Shown here one piece after another: positions 17,247-26,208 of a stretch of 64,000 nucleotides of DNA (positions are counted from its first letter, which is position 1; each line of letters opens with the position of its first letter). The notes under the pieces were generated by a model, which saw only the letters and a program-made list of their open reading frames with translations, did no database searches and was not told the origin of the DNA. The DNA lies in NCBI GenBank assembly GCA_022572185.1, contig JACZWL010000005.1:1-64000 (forward strand), read 5' to 3'. A program made the translations under genes and the position numbers. The DNA is from Pseudomonadota bacterium (GTDB lineage Bacteria > Pseudomonadota > Gammaproteobacteria > Steroidobacterales > Woeseiaceae).

Positions 17247-18610
17247 GCACACCCCATGTGCTGGTAGTCGACGACGAAGACGACATCCGGGTGCTGATAA
17301 AAGAAATCTTATCGGACGAAGGTTATGAGGTAACCAATGCAGCTGACGCTGCGGAAGCGCGCGCGGCGCGGCAGGAAGGCAAATTTGACCTGATACTGCT
17401 CGACATCTGGATGCCGGACACCGACGGAATCAGCCTCCTTCGGGAGTGGTCCGAGCATGCCGAACTCGACTGTCCGGTCGTCATCATGTCGGGCCACGGC
17501 ACGGTCGATACGGCAGTCGAGGCGACGCGCCTCGGCGCTTTTGATTTCGTGGAAAAACCACTGTCGATCGCGAAGCTCCTCCGTACTGTCGAACGCGCCA
17601 TCGAGTCATCGAAAAAGCGACCGAGCACAACGCGTCGGCTCCTACCTGCTCTGATGACGCCGGTGGGCCGGAGCAAGCTCATGCAAAGTCTTCGCGACCA
17701 GGTTCAGGAGTACGCCAACCACGACTCGCCGGTACTCCTGATCGGTGAGGCCGGAACAGGTCGCGGTGCGTTCGCCCGCTACATTCATGCTTTGAGTGAT
17801 CGCGCCGAAGCTCCGCTGGTGAACCTGCTCGCGGCGTCCCTGACGGACAACAATGCCGAGGAACAGCTCTTCGGCACTGAGGCAAATGGCGAAATTCACA
17901 ACGGTTACTTCGAGCGGGCGAAGAATGGCACGCTCATTATCGATGAGCTTACCGATCTCAACGACCTGGCACAGAAACTCATTCTGAGCGCCCTGGAACA
18001 GGGCGAGTTCGTCCGCCGCGGTGGGCACGAGCCTATCAAGTTGCAGGTTCGCGTTCTTGCGACTGTGAACGCTGATTACGATAGCAGGATCGCAGCCGGG
18101 ACTTTGAGGAGAGAGCTCATATCCAATCTCAACACCTTGAGCGTGCGGGTCCCGCCGCTCAGGGAATACGCGGAAGACGTACCGGAGCTCTTGAGTTACT
18201 ACGTCGACAAACTGGTCGACGGCGAGGGCCTATCGTTCAAAAGATTTGGCGTGGCCGCACAAAACCGGCTCAGAAATTATCCGTGGCCGGATAACGTACG
18301 GGAACTGAAGAACCTTGTTCGCAGACTTTTGCTAACCGGTTCCGGTGAAGAGATCAGCCTGGATGAAGTTGAGAAAGAGATCGCGGTGGTCGCACACGCC
18401 GATCAGCCGTTAGTCAAACAAGATCTCTTGTCACTGCCTTTAAGGGAAGCACGCGAGCAATTCGAGCGGGCTTACTTGCAGCAGCAACTCGTACTGTGTG
18501 ACGGCAAGGTCGGGAAGCTCGCTAAGCGCGTGGGCATGGAAAGAACGCATCTCTATCGCAAGCTACGTTCGCTGGGTGTCGACTTCAGATCTGTAGCCAC
18601 GGAAGAGTAG
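17243..18610 (+). CDS. ntrX: NtrX-like response regulator without a GAFTGA loop
   Basis: Partner of NtrY. The 455 residues comprise a receiver domain (phospho-acceptor Asp54 in LILLDIWMPDTDG, Lys105), an AAA+ domain (about 140-370) and a Fis-type helix-turn-helix at about 415-450. The AAA+ part is altered. Walker A reads GEAGTGRG (168-175) where active sigma54 activators have GESGTGKE, so the phosphate-binding Lys is Arg. The GAFTGA loop that touches sigma54 is missing; only about 13 residues lie between ELFG-like QLFG (208-211) and GYFERA (221-226). Walker B (LIIDEL, 231-236) is intact. From known activators, this protein is unlikely to remodel sigma54 holoenzyme and may act as a sigma70-type activator or repressor (inference). 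Confidence 0.93.
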   Translation: MSTPHVLVVDDEDDIRVLIKEILSDEGYEVTNAADAAEARAARQEGKFDLILLDIWMPDTDGISLLREWSEHAELDCPVVIMSGHGTVDTAVEATRLGAFDFVEKPLSIAKLLRTVERAIESSKKRPSTTRRLLPALMTPVGRSKLMQSLRDQVQEYANHDSPVLLIGEAGTGRGAFARYIHALSDRAEAPLVNLLAASLTDNNAEEQLFGTEANGEIHNGYFERAKNGTLIIDELTDLNDLAQKLILSALEQGEFVRRGGHEPIKLQVRVLATVNADYDSRIAAGTLRRELISNLNTLSVRVPPLREYAEDVPELLSYYVDKLVDGEGLSFKRFGVAAQNRLRNYPWPDNVRELKNLVRRLLLTGSGEEISLDEVEKEIAVVAHADQPLVKQDLLSLPLREAREQFERAYLQQQLVLCDGKVGKLAKRVGMERTHLYRKLRSLGVDFRSVATEE

Positions 18611-18630
18611 CTTCTAAAGAGGTGTCAGTT

Positions 18631-18652
18631 TTATTTTTCTGCAGAAAAATAA
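18631..18652. repeat. Perfect 22-bp AT-rich palindrome downstream of ntrX
   Basis: TTATTTTTCTGCAGAAAAATAA is fully self-complementary. It begins 20 bases after the ntrX stop. It could work as a weak bidirectional terminator (U-rich, but only a short GC core) or as a protein-binding site; it also forms the left edge of the nested palindromic element that follows. Confidence 0.75.
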
Positions 18653-18661
18653 ACTTGATAC

Positions 18662-18887
18662 CACTGCTGTCCCCTAAAGCCGGTACCACGATCAGGGACA
18701 TGGGTTGCAAGGCTTGTCTCAGAGACCGTGGCCCGCAGGGATGCGGGCCCCGAGCCTACATGGACGTACTTGCGGCGTGTCTCTGAGACAAGCCTTGCAA
18801 TCCATGTCCGTAGCGAGACACTCCACCAGAACCCCATACAATCACTTCGTTCCAGCCGCTGCAACATTCGTTTATGGGACAGCAGTG
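18662..18887. repeat. 226-bp nested palindromic element
   Basis: Three nested inverted repeats share one axis. Outer arms: CACTGCTGTCCC (18662-18673) and its complement (18876-18887). Middle arms: 31 bases at 18696-18726 and 18779-18809 with a single mismatch. Inner: GGCCCGCA (18730-18737) and TGCGGGCC (18742-18749), a little left of the centre. The element fills the convergent gap between ntrX and the capA-like gene. It resembles dispersed non-coding palindromes of marine Gammaproteobacteria; no open frame or transposase is present. Confidence 0.85.
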
Positions 18888-18900
18888 ACCTGATACCTTT

Positions 18901-20085
18901 TTAGAAGAGCAATCTGCTGGCTCTGTGCGCCGGTACTATTTTGCCGTCACGCAGAAACCTGATGCCGGGCTTTGCAAAATCTTCAATGCTCAATCCGCGA
19001 ATCAGGTTTAGTGCTTTCTGATTCTCGTCAATCTGCGGGCCGCCCGGTCTGATCTGTATGGTCGAGTGAATCCAGCCCTCGACAAAATTACCCGTTCCAT
19101 CAATGGTTACGATCAGGATTGGTGCGATGCCTTTGATGCCTTCAACGCTGATGCCGTAATAGGTGGCGAAGTTTCCGAGGCTGTAAGCGATCAGGCGGCC
19201 CTTGTAACGCTCCATTGCACGCGCGACATGCGGGCCATGGCCGATCACGAGGTCCGCGCCGGCATCAACCATTAGTCGTGAGAATTTCACGACATCGCCG
19301 CGTGGTTCACCGTAATATTCCTCTTCGTCAAACGGCAAATGGATGACATCTCGCCCCTCGGCGCCGCCGTGAAAGGAAACAATGACGATGTCGTGCGAGT
19401 GTGCACACTCGGCAACCGTCGCGGCTGACTGCTCGTAGTCGAGCATCATGTTGGAATTCTTCGTAACCGCGAACGCAATCAACGCAACGCTAAGTCCGTT
19501 GGATGTGAAAGTCGCGAAATCGCCTTCAAGGCCGGAATGGTGTATGCCCGCGGCGGCAAGCGTCTGCATCGTCGCCAGGCGGCCCTCTTCGCCGAAGTCC
19601 CGGGCGTGATTATTGGCGAGACTCAGCACGTCGAATCCGGCATCGACAAATCGATCGACGTACCGCGGTGGCGAGCGAAACCGATAGCAGGCTGCCGGAT
19701 TGCTGCATTTCTTGCCGGGCTCACCGCCATCAAGCAACACTCCTTCGAGATTGCCGAAAGTGATGTCGGCTAAGGACAGTACTGGCGTTACGGCTTCAAG
19801 AAAACCGACGGCATCGTCGTCCGGCAGATGGTTGTCGGGGTAGTCGGTGCCGAGCATCATGTCGCCAACGGCGGCAATAGTCAGCCTGATTTCTGTCTTG
19901 TGTTCACTTGCTGCGGCCGGGGCCGGCGCCGTGTCGGAAATTATTTCGATACTTTCTTCTTCGAATTGCGGCGGTTCGCCTTCCGGCGCCGTCGCGCAGG
20001 CCGAGATTAATAAGACTACGGGGAAAAGACGGATTACGGTCCCGGTGGCCCAACAAGGTTGTACTGTTGGACCACTAGTCGCCAA
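18901..20085 (-). CDS. CapA-like (PgsA family) metallophosphatase lipoprotein
   Basis: A 394-residue protein of the CapA / poly-gamma-glutamate-synthesis PgsA family, a calcineurin-like phosphoesterase fold. Seen: a hydrophobic segment and lipobox LISAC near residue 30, then AAVGDMMLGTDYP near 72 (first metal motif), FGNLEGVL near 110, LSLANNHARDFGEEG near 155 and VIGHGPHVARAMERYKGR near 295, which hold the conserved Asp, Asn and His residues. The family is linked to capsule or gamma-PGA work in Bacillus, but no capBC or pgs genes are nearby, so the role here is open. The only start in range is a TTG that overlaps the SPOR gene by 11 bases; no ATG or GTG precedes the lipobox. Confidence 0.86.
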   Translation of the reverse strand: MATSGPTVQPCWATGTVIRLFPVVLLISACATAPEGEPPQFEEESIEIISDTAPAPAAASEHKTEIRLTIAAVGDMMLGTDYPDNHLPDDDAVGFLEAVTPVLSLADITFGNLEGVLLDGGEPGKKCSNPAACYRFRSPPRYVDRFVDAGFDVLSLANNHARDFGEEGRLATMQTLAAAGIHHSGLEGDFATFTSNGLSVALIAFAVTKNSNMMLDYEQSAATVAECAHSHDIVIVSFHGGAEGRDVIHLPFDEEEYYGEPRGDVVKFSRLMVDAGADLVIGHGPHVARAMERYKGRLIAYSLGNFATYYGISVEGIKGIAPILIVTIDGTGNFVEGWIHSTIQIRPGGPQIDENQKALNLIRGLSIEDFAKPGIRFLRDGKIVPAHRASRLLF

Positions 20086-20629
20086 GTCTGATTCTCAGTA
20101 CATCAATCTGCGCCTGCCGGAGGCGGCTTCTGAGCACGTTCAGCTCATCGAGATCGTCAATCGGGCCGATTCGGACGCGGTGGTAGGTCTTGTCGTCAAT
20201 CGTCACGCGCTGAATCTTGGATTCGATTCCCTGCATTGCAAGATTTGCCCTGCGTCGATCGGCGTCCTTGTATTCAGTAAACGAGCCGGCCTGGAGAACA
20301 TACACGCCGGGTTTAACAACAGCCTGAGGCCCGGAGTCCGCCCGCACATCAGGTTCCTGTTCCGGGATGATGACTTCGAAATTCGGGAGCATGCTGTAGA
20401 AATCAAAGCGCGACCTGGGGGGCTTCTCCGGTTGGCTTCTGGCTTGCTCGCTGTTGTTATCGATGTTCGCCGGTGGCTGCGCGAGCGGTTCTACGGCAAC
20501 GCCCGGGCTGCGGTCGTTGATGTAAATCGCGAATGCAACCGACAGTCCGATTGTGAGCCCGAACATCATCCAGACCCAGCCCGGATACTCTTCCTTGCGT
20601 GTTTTTCGTCTGCGCTGTCTTCTGGCCAT
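20075..20629 (-). CDS. SPOR-domain membrane protein
   Basis: A 184-residue bitopic inner-membrane protein with a very basic cytoplasmic N-terminus (MARRQRRRKTRKEE), one transmembrane helix at about residues 20-40, a Pro/Glu-rich periplasmic linker, and a C-terminal SPOR domain (about 105-180; YVLQAGSFTEYKDADRRRA and the KTYHRVRIGPI strand). SPOR domains bind glycan strands stripped of stem peptides at the septum, so a cell-division role like FtsN or DedD is likely. The place directly after argS matches the FtsN-like SPOR gene found there in many Gammaproteobacteria. The start at 20629 lies four bases after the argS stop. Confidence 0.91.
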   Translation of the reverse strand: MARRQRRRKTRKEEYPGWVWMMFGLTIGLSVAFAIYINDRSPGVAVEPLAQPPANIDNNSEQARSQPEKPPRSRFDFYSMLPNFEVIIPEQEPDVRADSGPQAVVKPGVYVLQAGSFTEYKDADRRRANLAMQGIESKIQRVTIDDKTYHRVRIGPIDDLDELNVLRSRLRQAQIDVLRIRLGD

Positions 20630-20633
20630 TGTC

Positions 20634-22385
20634 TTACATCGAGTCCGGTGCCGATACACCGAGGATGTTCAAGCCATTGGCGATAACCTGACGCGTGGCG
20701 GCGATCAATGCGAGTCGCGCATTTCGCAGCTCGTCTTCGTCAACTATGAATGTGTGCGCGTTGTAGTAAGTATGAAATTCGCTGGCAAGGTCGCGGAGAT
20801 AATGCACGAGGTGTTGTGGCGCCCGGTTGTTTGCAGCGAGCTCAATGATCTCGGGGTATCGACTCAGTGTGCGCATCAGCGCTTTCTCATGAGTCTCGGC
20901 GAGAGCGGCAAGGTTTTCGAGGCCGGGCCCTTTATCCCATTTCATGGATTTTTCATTGAGCTGCCGGAAAACGCTTGCGACACGCGCATGAGCGTACTGT
21001 ATGTAATAGACGGGGTTGTCATTCGAATGTTTTTTCGCGAGTTCCAGATCGAAATCGAGATGCTGATCGTTCGATCGCATCACATAAAAGAACCGCGCGG
21101 CATCATTGCCGACTTCCTCGCGAAGCTGACGCAATGTCACAAAGCTGCCCGAGCGTGTCGACATCGACAACTTTTTATCGGCGCGGTAGAGGCTGACAAA
21201 CTGAACGAGTTCGACTTCCAGGCAGTCACCGGCATAGCCCATTGCTTCGAGGCCGGCACGAACCCTCGCGACATAGCCATGGTGATCCGATCCGAGAACG
21301 TCTAGCAAGTGATCGTAGCCCCGTTTGCGTTTGCCGTAGTGATAAGCGATATCCGATGCAAAGTAAGTTGTCTTGCCGTTTTCTCGGACGACGACGCGAT
21401 CTTTTTCGTCGCCGTAGTCGGTGGCCCGGAACCATGTCGCACCGTCTTTTTCATATAGCATGCCACGGTCTTTGAGGAGTTGAAGCGCATCGCTGATCAG
21501 GCCCTCGTCGGTCAGGCTTTGCTCGGAAAACCAACGGTCGAATTCGATGCCAAAGCCCTTCAGATCGTCTTCGATGTCTGCACTGATCCTGGTATGCGCT
21601 TCGTGTCGCACATACCGAAACAGATCCTCGCCGAGGAGTTCACCGGCTTTCCGGATAAGTGCGTCGATGAATTGTTCCTTGTCGCCAGCGGGTGCATCCG
21701 GGGGCAGGTCCGAACAGAGTTTGTCAACGCTTACGTCGGGTAATTGCGAGTTGTCAACAGACGCAGCGATTTCACCAATGTAATCACCTTTGTAGCCTGC
21801 CTCCGGAAAAGGCACGCGCTCGCCCCTCTGTTCGAGCATTCTTACCCAGACGCTGACGCCGAGAATATCCATTTGTCGGCCCGCATCGTTCAGGTAGTAC
21901 TCTCGATCGACCGGGTAGCCGGCAGCTTCGATCAGGTTGCCGAGAGTTGCGCCGTACGCCGCGTGACGGCCGTGACCGACATGCAGGGGGCCCGTCGGGT
22001 TCGCAGATACGAATTCGATCAAATAGCGGGGTTTTTCCTTCGCTTTCTGCCTGCCGTAGTTGTCGCCGTTGTCGAGAATGCTGGCTATTTCCTGATGAAA
22101 TGCCGCACTGGCAACGTGAAAATTGATGAAACCAGGGCCAGCAAGCTCGACTTTGTCAACGAACTTGCTGGCAGGCAAATATTCGATGATTTGTGCGGCA
22201 AGCTCTCGGGGATTTTTGTCGACGGACTTAGCAAGGCGCATCGCGATATTCGTTGTGAAGTCACCGTGACGAGAGTCGCGCGTACGTTCTACGGACTTGC
22301 TGATCGACGACAGCTCTGGTGCGTCTGCGAGCTCCGGTATAAGCGCAAGGGCCTGCTCGACAAGATGTGCAATGTTGCTCTTCAA
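20634..22385 (-). CDS. argS: Arginyl-tRNA synthetase
   Basis: Charges tRNA-Arg; class I synthetase. Seen: an N-terminal Add-1 tRNA-binding domain (about residues 1-90), the HIGH-type motif HVGHGRHA near 130, the KLSMSTRSG segment near 385 in the KMSKS position, and the DALR anticodon-binding domain at the C-terminus (YYNAHTFIVDEDELRNARL). 583 residues from the TTG at 22385 fit the E. coli enzyme (577). The open frame reaches 22463, but those extra 26 residues are low-complexity and unlike the family. The TTG has only AGG eight bases upstream, so the start is not certain. Part of an argS-SPOR-capA-like run on the minus strand. Confidence 0.96.
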   Translation of the reverse strand: MKSNIAHLVEQALALIPELADAPELSSISKSVERTRDSRHGDFTTNIAMRLAKSVDKNPRELAAQIIEYLPASKFVDKVELAGPGFINFHVASAAFHQEIASILDNGDNYGRQKAKEKPRYLIEFVSANPTGPLHVGHGRHAAYGATLGNLIEAAGYPVDREYYLNDAGRQMDILGVSVWVRMLEQRGERVPFPEAGYKGDYIGEIAASVDNSQLPDVSVDKLCSDLPPDAPAGDKEQFIDALIRKAGELLGEDLFRYVRHEAHTRISADIEDDLKGFGIEFDRWFSEQSLTDEGLISDALQLLKDRGMLYEKDGATWFRATDYGDEKDRVVVRENGKTTYFASDIAYHYGKRKRGYDHLLDVLGSDHHGYVARVRAGLEAMGYAGDCLEVELVQFVSLYRADKKLSMSTRSGSFVTLRQLREEVGNDAARFFYVMRSNDQHLDFDLELAKKHSNDNPVYYIQYAHARVASVFRQLNEKSMKWDKGPGLENLAALAETHEKALMRTLSRYPEIIELAANNRAPQHLVHYLRDLASEFHTYYNAHTFIVDEDELRNARLALIAATRQVIANGLNILGVSAPDSM

Positions 22386-22489
22386 TGACGTGCCTGGGAA
22401 CCGCTTGAGTGAAGTATGCGCGCTGGGGACGGGAGCCGGCAATGGCCCGGAGGAGCCGGCCATTCTAACGCGGCAGCAGAAAAGCTCAA

Positions 22490-24703
22490 TTAGAAGAGCT
22501 CGATCGGGTCCACGTCGACAGACCAGCGCACGCGGCGGGCAGTCTTATCGGTTTCAAGTTCGGGCCGCAACGCCTGTAACAAGCGATGCAGGGCCTGCCG
22601 GTCGGTGCTTTGCAGGAGTAATTGTGCATGGTAACGGCCGGCCCTGCGCTCCATCGGCGCGCTGACGGGGCCCAGGATGCTGACATTGCTCAAGCCCACC
22701 GCCTGAGCTTTCCCCCGGGCGGCCTCGAGAAACCGGTGCGTATCGCTACGTTTGTGTGCCGCTGCGCGTATCAAAGCCAACCGTGAAAAAGGCGGCCACG
22801 AGGCTGCCAGTCTTTCCTGCAACGCCGATCGGGCAACCCGCTCATAACCTCCCCTGAACAACTCGCCCCAGAACGGATGCTTCGGGAATGCCGTCTGAAT
22901 GATGACTTCGCCCTGGCGCTGTTCGCGCCCGGAGCGCCCGGCGACCTGAATCAGGCTCTGCGCCAGGCGTTCACTCGATCGAAAATCCGTCCCGAAGAGG
23001 CCCTGGTCGGCATTGATAACGCCCACCAGTGTCAGCTTCGGAAAATGATGGCCTTTCGACAGCATTTGAGTGCCGACGAGAATATCTGCGTCACCCTGCG
23101 TCGCCAGCGCCAGCGCTTTGTTCATCGTGTCTTTCAGCCGGGTGCTGTCGCTGTCGACGCGCGTAATCCTGCGGTCAGGGAATTGATGGGCAAGCGACTC
23201 TTCGAGCCTTTCCGTACCCTGGCCCAGGGGCCGGAAGGGCCCGCTGCATTCCGGGCACTGCTGCTCTATCGGTCGGCTCGCGCCGCAGTGATGACAAAGA
23301 AGCTTCGGGTCACCGGCATGCACGGTCATGCGCGCATCACATCGCCGGCACTCCGCGATATGGCCGCAGCTCGAACATATCAAGGTCGGTGCAAAACCCC
23401 GCCTGTTCAGAAAAATGAGAACCTGCCCACCGGCCCGCAGGTTTTCTTCGATGGCCTTGAGCAAAGGCAGGCTAATGCCGTCGTATGCGGGTTGTTGATT
23501 GAGGTCGACAAGCCTCATTAACGGAGGTACCGCACTGCCAGCGCGAGATGGCAATGAGACATGCTGATACATCCCCTCGGTACAGTGTTGCAGTGATTCG
23601 ATAGAAGGCGTAGCCGAACCGAGAACGATCGGAACACCCAGGTGTTTTGCTTTGGCTACTGCGAGGTCCCTCGCGGAATAACGCAAGCCTTCCTGCTGCT
23701 TGAACGAGCTGTCATGCTCTTCGTCGACGACAATCAGTCCCGGGTTCTTTAAAGGCGCGAAAACCGCCGAACGCGTACCGAGCACGAGCGATGCGGATCC
23801 GTTTCTTGCGCTGCGCCATGCGGACAATCTGATACTGTCGGGCAACGAGGAATGCAGCAAGGCCGGTTCAATGCCAAGGCGCTCTTTCAGGCGCGAAACG
23901 AATTGCGGCGTCAGTCCGATCTCCGGAACGAGCACCAGCACCTGACGGCCTGCATCCAGAACGTCTTTCATGAGGTGCAAATAGACTTCCGTCTTGCCGC
24001 TGCCGGTGACGCCGTCAAGCAATGAGACATGAAAACCCGGCTGCCCACGCACTACATCCAGCGCTTTACTTTGATCCACATTCAGGGTCGGACCGTCGGT
24101 CGCGTCTCCGATCTGCGGTTCGAAGTCCGGTTCCGATGGCGATTCGAATAAGCGGAGCCATGATTTATCCAGCATGGTTTTTCGAACACGGCGCCATCCA
24201 GGCATAGCGTCGTCGAGCAGATCGAATCTCACGCCATCGTTAGCATGGCCGCCAAGGAACTCGAGAAGCTCTGCCTGGCGCGGCGCCTTTCTTGCGAGGG
24301 CGGACAAGGATTGAGCGGCGCCTTCGCCGGTGATGGCAACTCGCTGAACGACTGGATTGAGGGGTTTACCCTGGCGCAGCAGCGCCGGCAACGCCGCGGC
24401 AACGACTTCGCCAATGGGGTGATGATAATAGTCGCTCGTAAAGTGGATCAGCCACCGGTCCGGCTCGCGGAGGATCGCCGCGTCGTCGAGTGTCGATAAG
24501 ACGCGACGCAGTTTGGACAGCGGCAGCTCGCTCTGCGTCGCGTGGGCAAGGACCATTCCGATCTGCCGCTGCCGGCCGAAGGGCACGAGAACCCGGCAGC
24601 CGGGCGGAGGAGCCGGGGTAGGCGCAGAGGACGCTGGCAGATAGTCAAAGAGCCGCGAAAGCGGCGCATTGATAGCGACCCGTAAAATCGGTTCCTTGCT
24701 CAT
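22490..24703 (-). CDS. priA: Primosomal protein N' (replication restart helicase PriA)
   Basis: Superfamily 2 helicase that recognises stalled forks and starts primosome assembly. The 737 residues match PriA. Seen: an N-terminal 3'-DNA-binding domain and winged helix (about 1-180); Walker A DGVTGSGKTEVYL near 230; the DEAH-type box VVDEEHDSSFKQQEG near 325; paired zinc-binding cysteines CSSCGHIAECRRC and CHHCGASRPIEQQCPEC (about 440-490); and motifs V and VI (QMLSKGHHFPKLTLVGV, IQVAGRSGREQ) near 560-600. It opens a minus-strand series with argS; a gap of about 100 bases separates them. Upstream (24704-24930) is a divergent gap shared with the ECF-sigma operon. Confidence 0.97.
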   Translation of the reverse strand: MSKEPILRVAINAPLSRLFDYLPASSAPTPAPPPGCRVLVPFGRQRQIGMVLAHATQSELPLSKLRRVLSTLDDAAILREPDRWLIHFTSDYYHHPIGEVVAAALPALLRQGKPLNPVVQRVAITGEGAAQSLSALARKAPRQAELLEFLGGHANDGVRFDLLDDAMPGWRRVRKTMLDKSWLRLFESPSEPDFEPQIGDATDGPTLNVDQSKALDVVRGQPGFHVSLLDGVTGSGKTEVYLHLMKDVLDAGRQVLVLVPEIGLTPQFVSRLKERLGIEPALLHSSLPDSIRLSAWRSARNGSASLVLGTRSAVFAPLKNPGLIVVDEEHDSSFKQQEGLRYSARDLAVAKAKHLGVPIVLGSATPSIESLQHCTEGMYQHVSLPSRAGSAVPPLMRLVDLNQQPAYDGISLPLLKAIEENLRAGGQVLIFLNRRGFAPTLICSSCGHIAECRRCDARMTVHAGDPKLLCHHCGASRPIEQQCPECSGPFRPLGQGTERLEESLAHQFPDRRITRVDSDSTRLKDTMNKALALATQGDADILVGTQMLSKGHHFPKLTLVGVINADQGLFGTDFRSSERLAQSLIQVAGRSGREQRQGEVIIQTAFPKHPFWGELFRGGYERVARSALQERLAASWPPFSRLALIRAAAHKRSDTHRFLEAARGKAQAVGLSNVSILGPVSAPMERRAGRYHAQLLLQSTDRQALHRLLQALRPELETDKTARRVRWSVDVDPIELF

Positions 24704-24930
24704 TTATTGTTTAAAGTCAAAGACATATGCTTATTCATTACGGCCGGGATTTGCCGGACCAGTCATTATGTCAAGCCAATCGGGGCGCACTTTGTGCCCT
24801 TTTTCGGTCAACCGCCCGCCCGCCCGGGCGTTATATAGGCGTGACACGTTATTAGACCCCGTGATGGAGTCAAGATGTTTGACAGAAATGAGACGGATCT
24901 CGAGTGCCCGATTGCCGGAATAGGCAGAGG

Positions 24931-25539
24931 ATGAGCGCTTGCGCATGTGAATTTGCGGTATCGTCCATCCGCGAACATTTTACGGGGACGAAAGAGCTGC
25001 AGCGAGAACAGGAACTCAACCGGTTTTTGGCAGACGTTGAAAGGCGTGCCCTGCGAATCGCGGAGATATCTATTCGCGATCGTGATGAAGCGCTGGATCT
25101 CGTGCAGGAGGCGATGATCAAGCTGGTGCGCAATTATGCAGACCGGTCTAACAATGAATGGACGCCGTTGTTTTACCGGATTCTGCAAAACGGAGTCCGG
25201 GACTGGCATCGACGGCAGGCGGTCCGCAATCGCGTCATGGTCTGGTTCGGCCGTTCCACCAGCGATGGCCGAGACTACGATCCGGTTGCCGCCGCACCGG
25301 ACCCGGCTGGCAGGACGCCGGATGAAACCCTGCAAACGGAGCAGGCGATGGAGAGCCTCCAGCTTGCAGTTGCAGCGCTACCACGGCGGCAGAAGGAGGC
25401 ATTCATGTTGCGCACATTCGAGGGACTGAACGTGGCTGGAACAGCCGTCGCCATGGGTTGCAGCGAGGGCAGCGTAAAGACACATTATTCTCGCGCGGTA
25501 CATTCGTTGCGGGACACATTGGGAGAGCACTGGCAATGA
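24931..25539 (+). CDS. ECF-type RNA polymerase sigma factor
   Basis: A 202-residue sigma70-family factor. Seen: region 2 (about residues 30-95; RDRDEALDLVQEAMIKLV and the RILQNGVRDWHRR segment) and region 4 (about 140-195; LPRRQKEAFMLRTFEGL then a helix-turn-helix with CSEGSVKTHYSRA). No ECF-specific C-terminal extension. It starts a four-gene chain in which each gene overlaps the next: sigma / DUF3619-like / small exported protein / DUF3106. That set recurs in Gamma- and Betaproteobacteria; its stimulus is unknown. The start is uncertain: AGAGG touches the ATG at 24931, too close to be ideal, and an in-frame GTG lies at 24904. Confidence 0.9.
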   Translation: MSACACEFAVSSIREHFTGTKELQREQELNRFLADVERRALRIAEISIRDRDEALDLVQEAMIKLVRNYADRSNNEWTPLFYRILQNGVRDWHRRQAVRNRVMVWFGRSTSDGRDYDPVAAAPDPAGRTPDETLQTEQAMESLQLAVAALPRRQKEAFMLRTFEGLNVAGTAVAMGCSEGSVKTHYSRAVHSLRDTLGEHWQ

Positions 25540-25955
25540 ACGAGCGGGATGCGAAATCCGCCAAAATCGACGATCGGCTTCTCGTCACGAAGGCGAAGGA
25601 ACTCTTCGATCAAAGTGTGGACGGGCTTGATGCGGAAACGCGGTCACGCTTGAATCGTGGCCGGCATGAAGCGCTCGCGCAGCTTCGGCCGGGTGTCCGT
25701 TACGGGCAGTGGCTGCAATGGAATCAGCGGACATTACCAGCTGCCGGCGTCGCCGCAGCCGCGGTGGTTGCCGTATTGATCTGGACCGGTAGGCCGCCGG
25801 TTGACGACCTGACACCACCAGCCACGGCAAGTGACTTCGAAATTTTGCTGGCGGAGGATAGTTTCGAGATGCTGCAGGAGCTCGAATTCTATAGCTGGAT
25901 AGACTTTGAGGCGGAACTTGTCGACGAGCTGGACACGAATGGCAACGTCGGCTGA
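25536..25955 (+). CDS. DUF3619-like single-pass membrane protein, possible anti-sigma factor
   Basis: A 139-residue protein with a cytoplasmic helical N-terminus (LLVTKAKELFDQSVDGLD), one transmembrane helix at about residues 70-86 (AAGVAAAAVVAVLIWTG) and an acidic periplasmic tail ending in FEMLQELEFYSWIDFEAEL. Its ATG overlaps the sigma-factor stop by four bases (ATGA). The topology and place match anti-sigma factors, but no zinc-binding anti-sigma motif is visible, so that role is inference. The DUF3619 assignment rests on layout and context more than on a clear motif. Confidence 0.75.
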   Translation: MNERDAKSAKIDDRLLVTKAKELFDQSVDGLDAETRSRLNRGRHEALAQLRPGVRYGQWLQWNQRTLPAAGVAAAAVVAVLIWTGRPPVDDLTPPATASDFEILLAEDSFEMLQELEFYSWIDFEAELVDELDTNGNVG

Positions 25956-26208
25956 TAAGAGGCAGCCGGATTACTTGCTCAGCGTTGCAGTCCTCTGGGG
26001 CTTATTTGGATGTAGCGGCGTCGTTGCAGCAGATGATGAACAACCCGACATGGAGTTCCTGGAATACCTTGGAAGCTGGGAAGAATCGGATGAGGACTGG
26101 CTGCTGTTTGATGGACTGGGAAACGACACGGTGGCAGCCGATGTGAATAAGCGGAGCGGTCCCGAGCTGGAAGGCAAGGAATCGACGGAGTCAGAAGATG
26201 AAAGCTAA
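25939..26208 (+). CDS. Small exported acidic protein of the ECF operon
   Basis: An 89-residue product with a hydrophobic segment at about residues 13-30 (a possible signal peptide, with a Cys at the end of LWGLFGC that could be a lipobox) and a very acidic remainder carrying MEFLEYLGSWEESDEDWL. Short proteins with this LEYLGxWExxDxxW pattern sit between the DUF3619- and DUF3106-type genes in related operons. It overlaps the preceding gene by 17 bases and the next by 11, which supports it as a real coding sequence. Function unknown. Confidence 0.75.
   Translation: MATSADKRQPDYLLSVAVLWGLFGCSGVVAADDEQPDMEFLEYLGSWEESDEDWLLFDGLGNDTVAADVNKRSGPELEGKESTESEDES

Noticed and set aside
19847-20686. 279-codon open frame on the plus strand
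   Set aside because: It lies antisense to the well-supported CapA-like and SPOR genes and has no recognisable domain; it mirrors their codon pattern.
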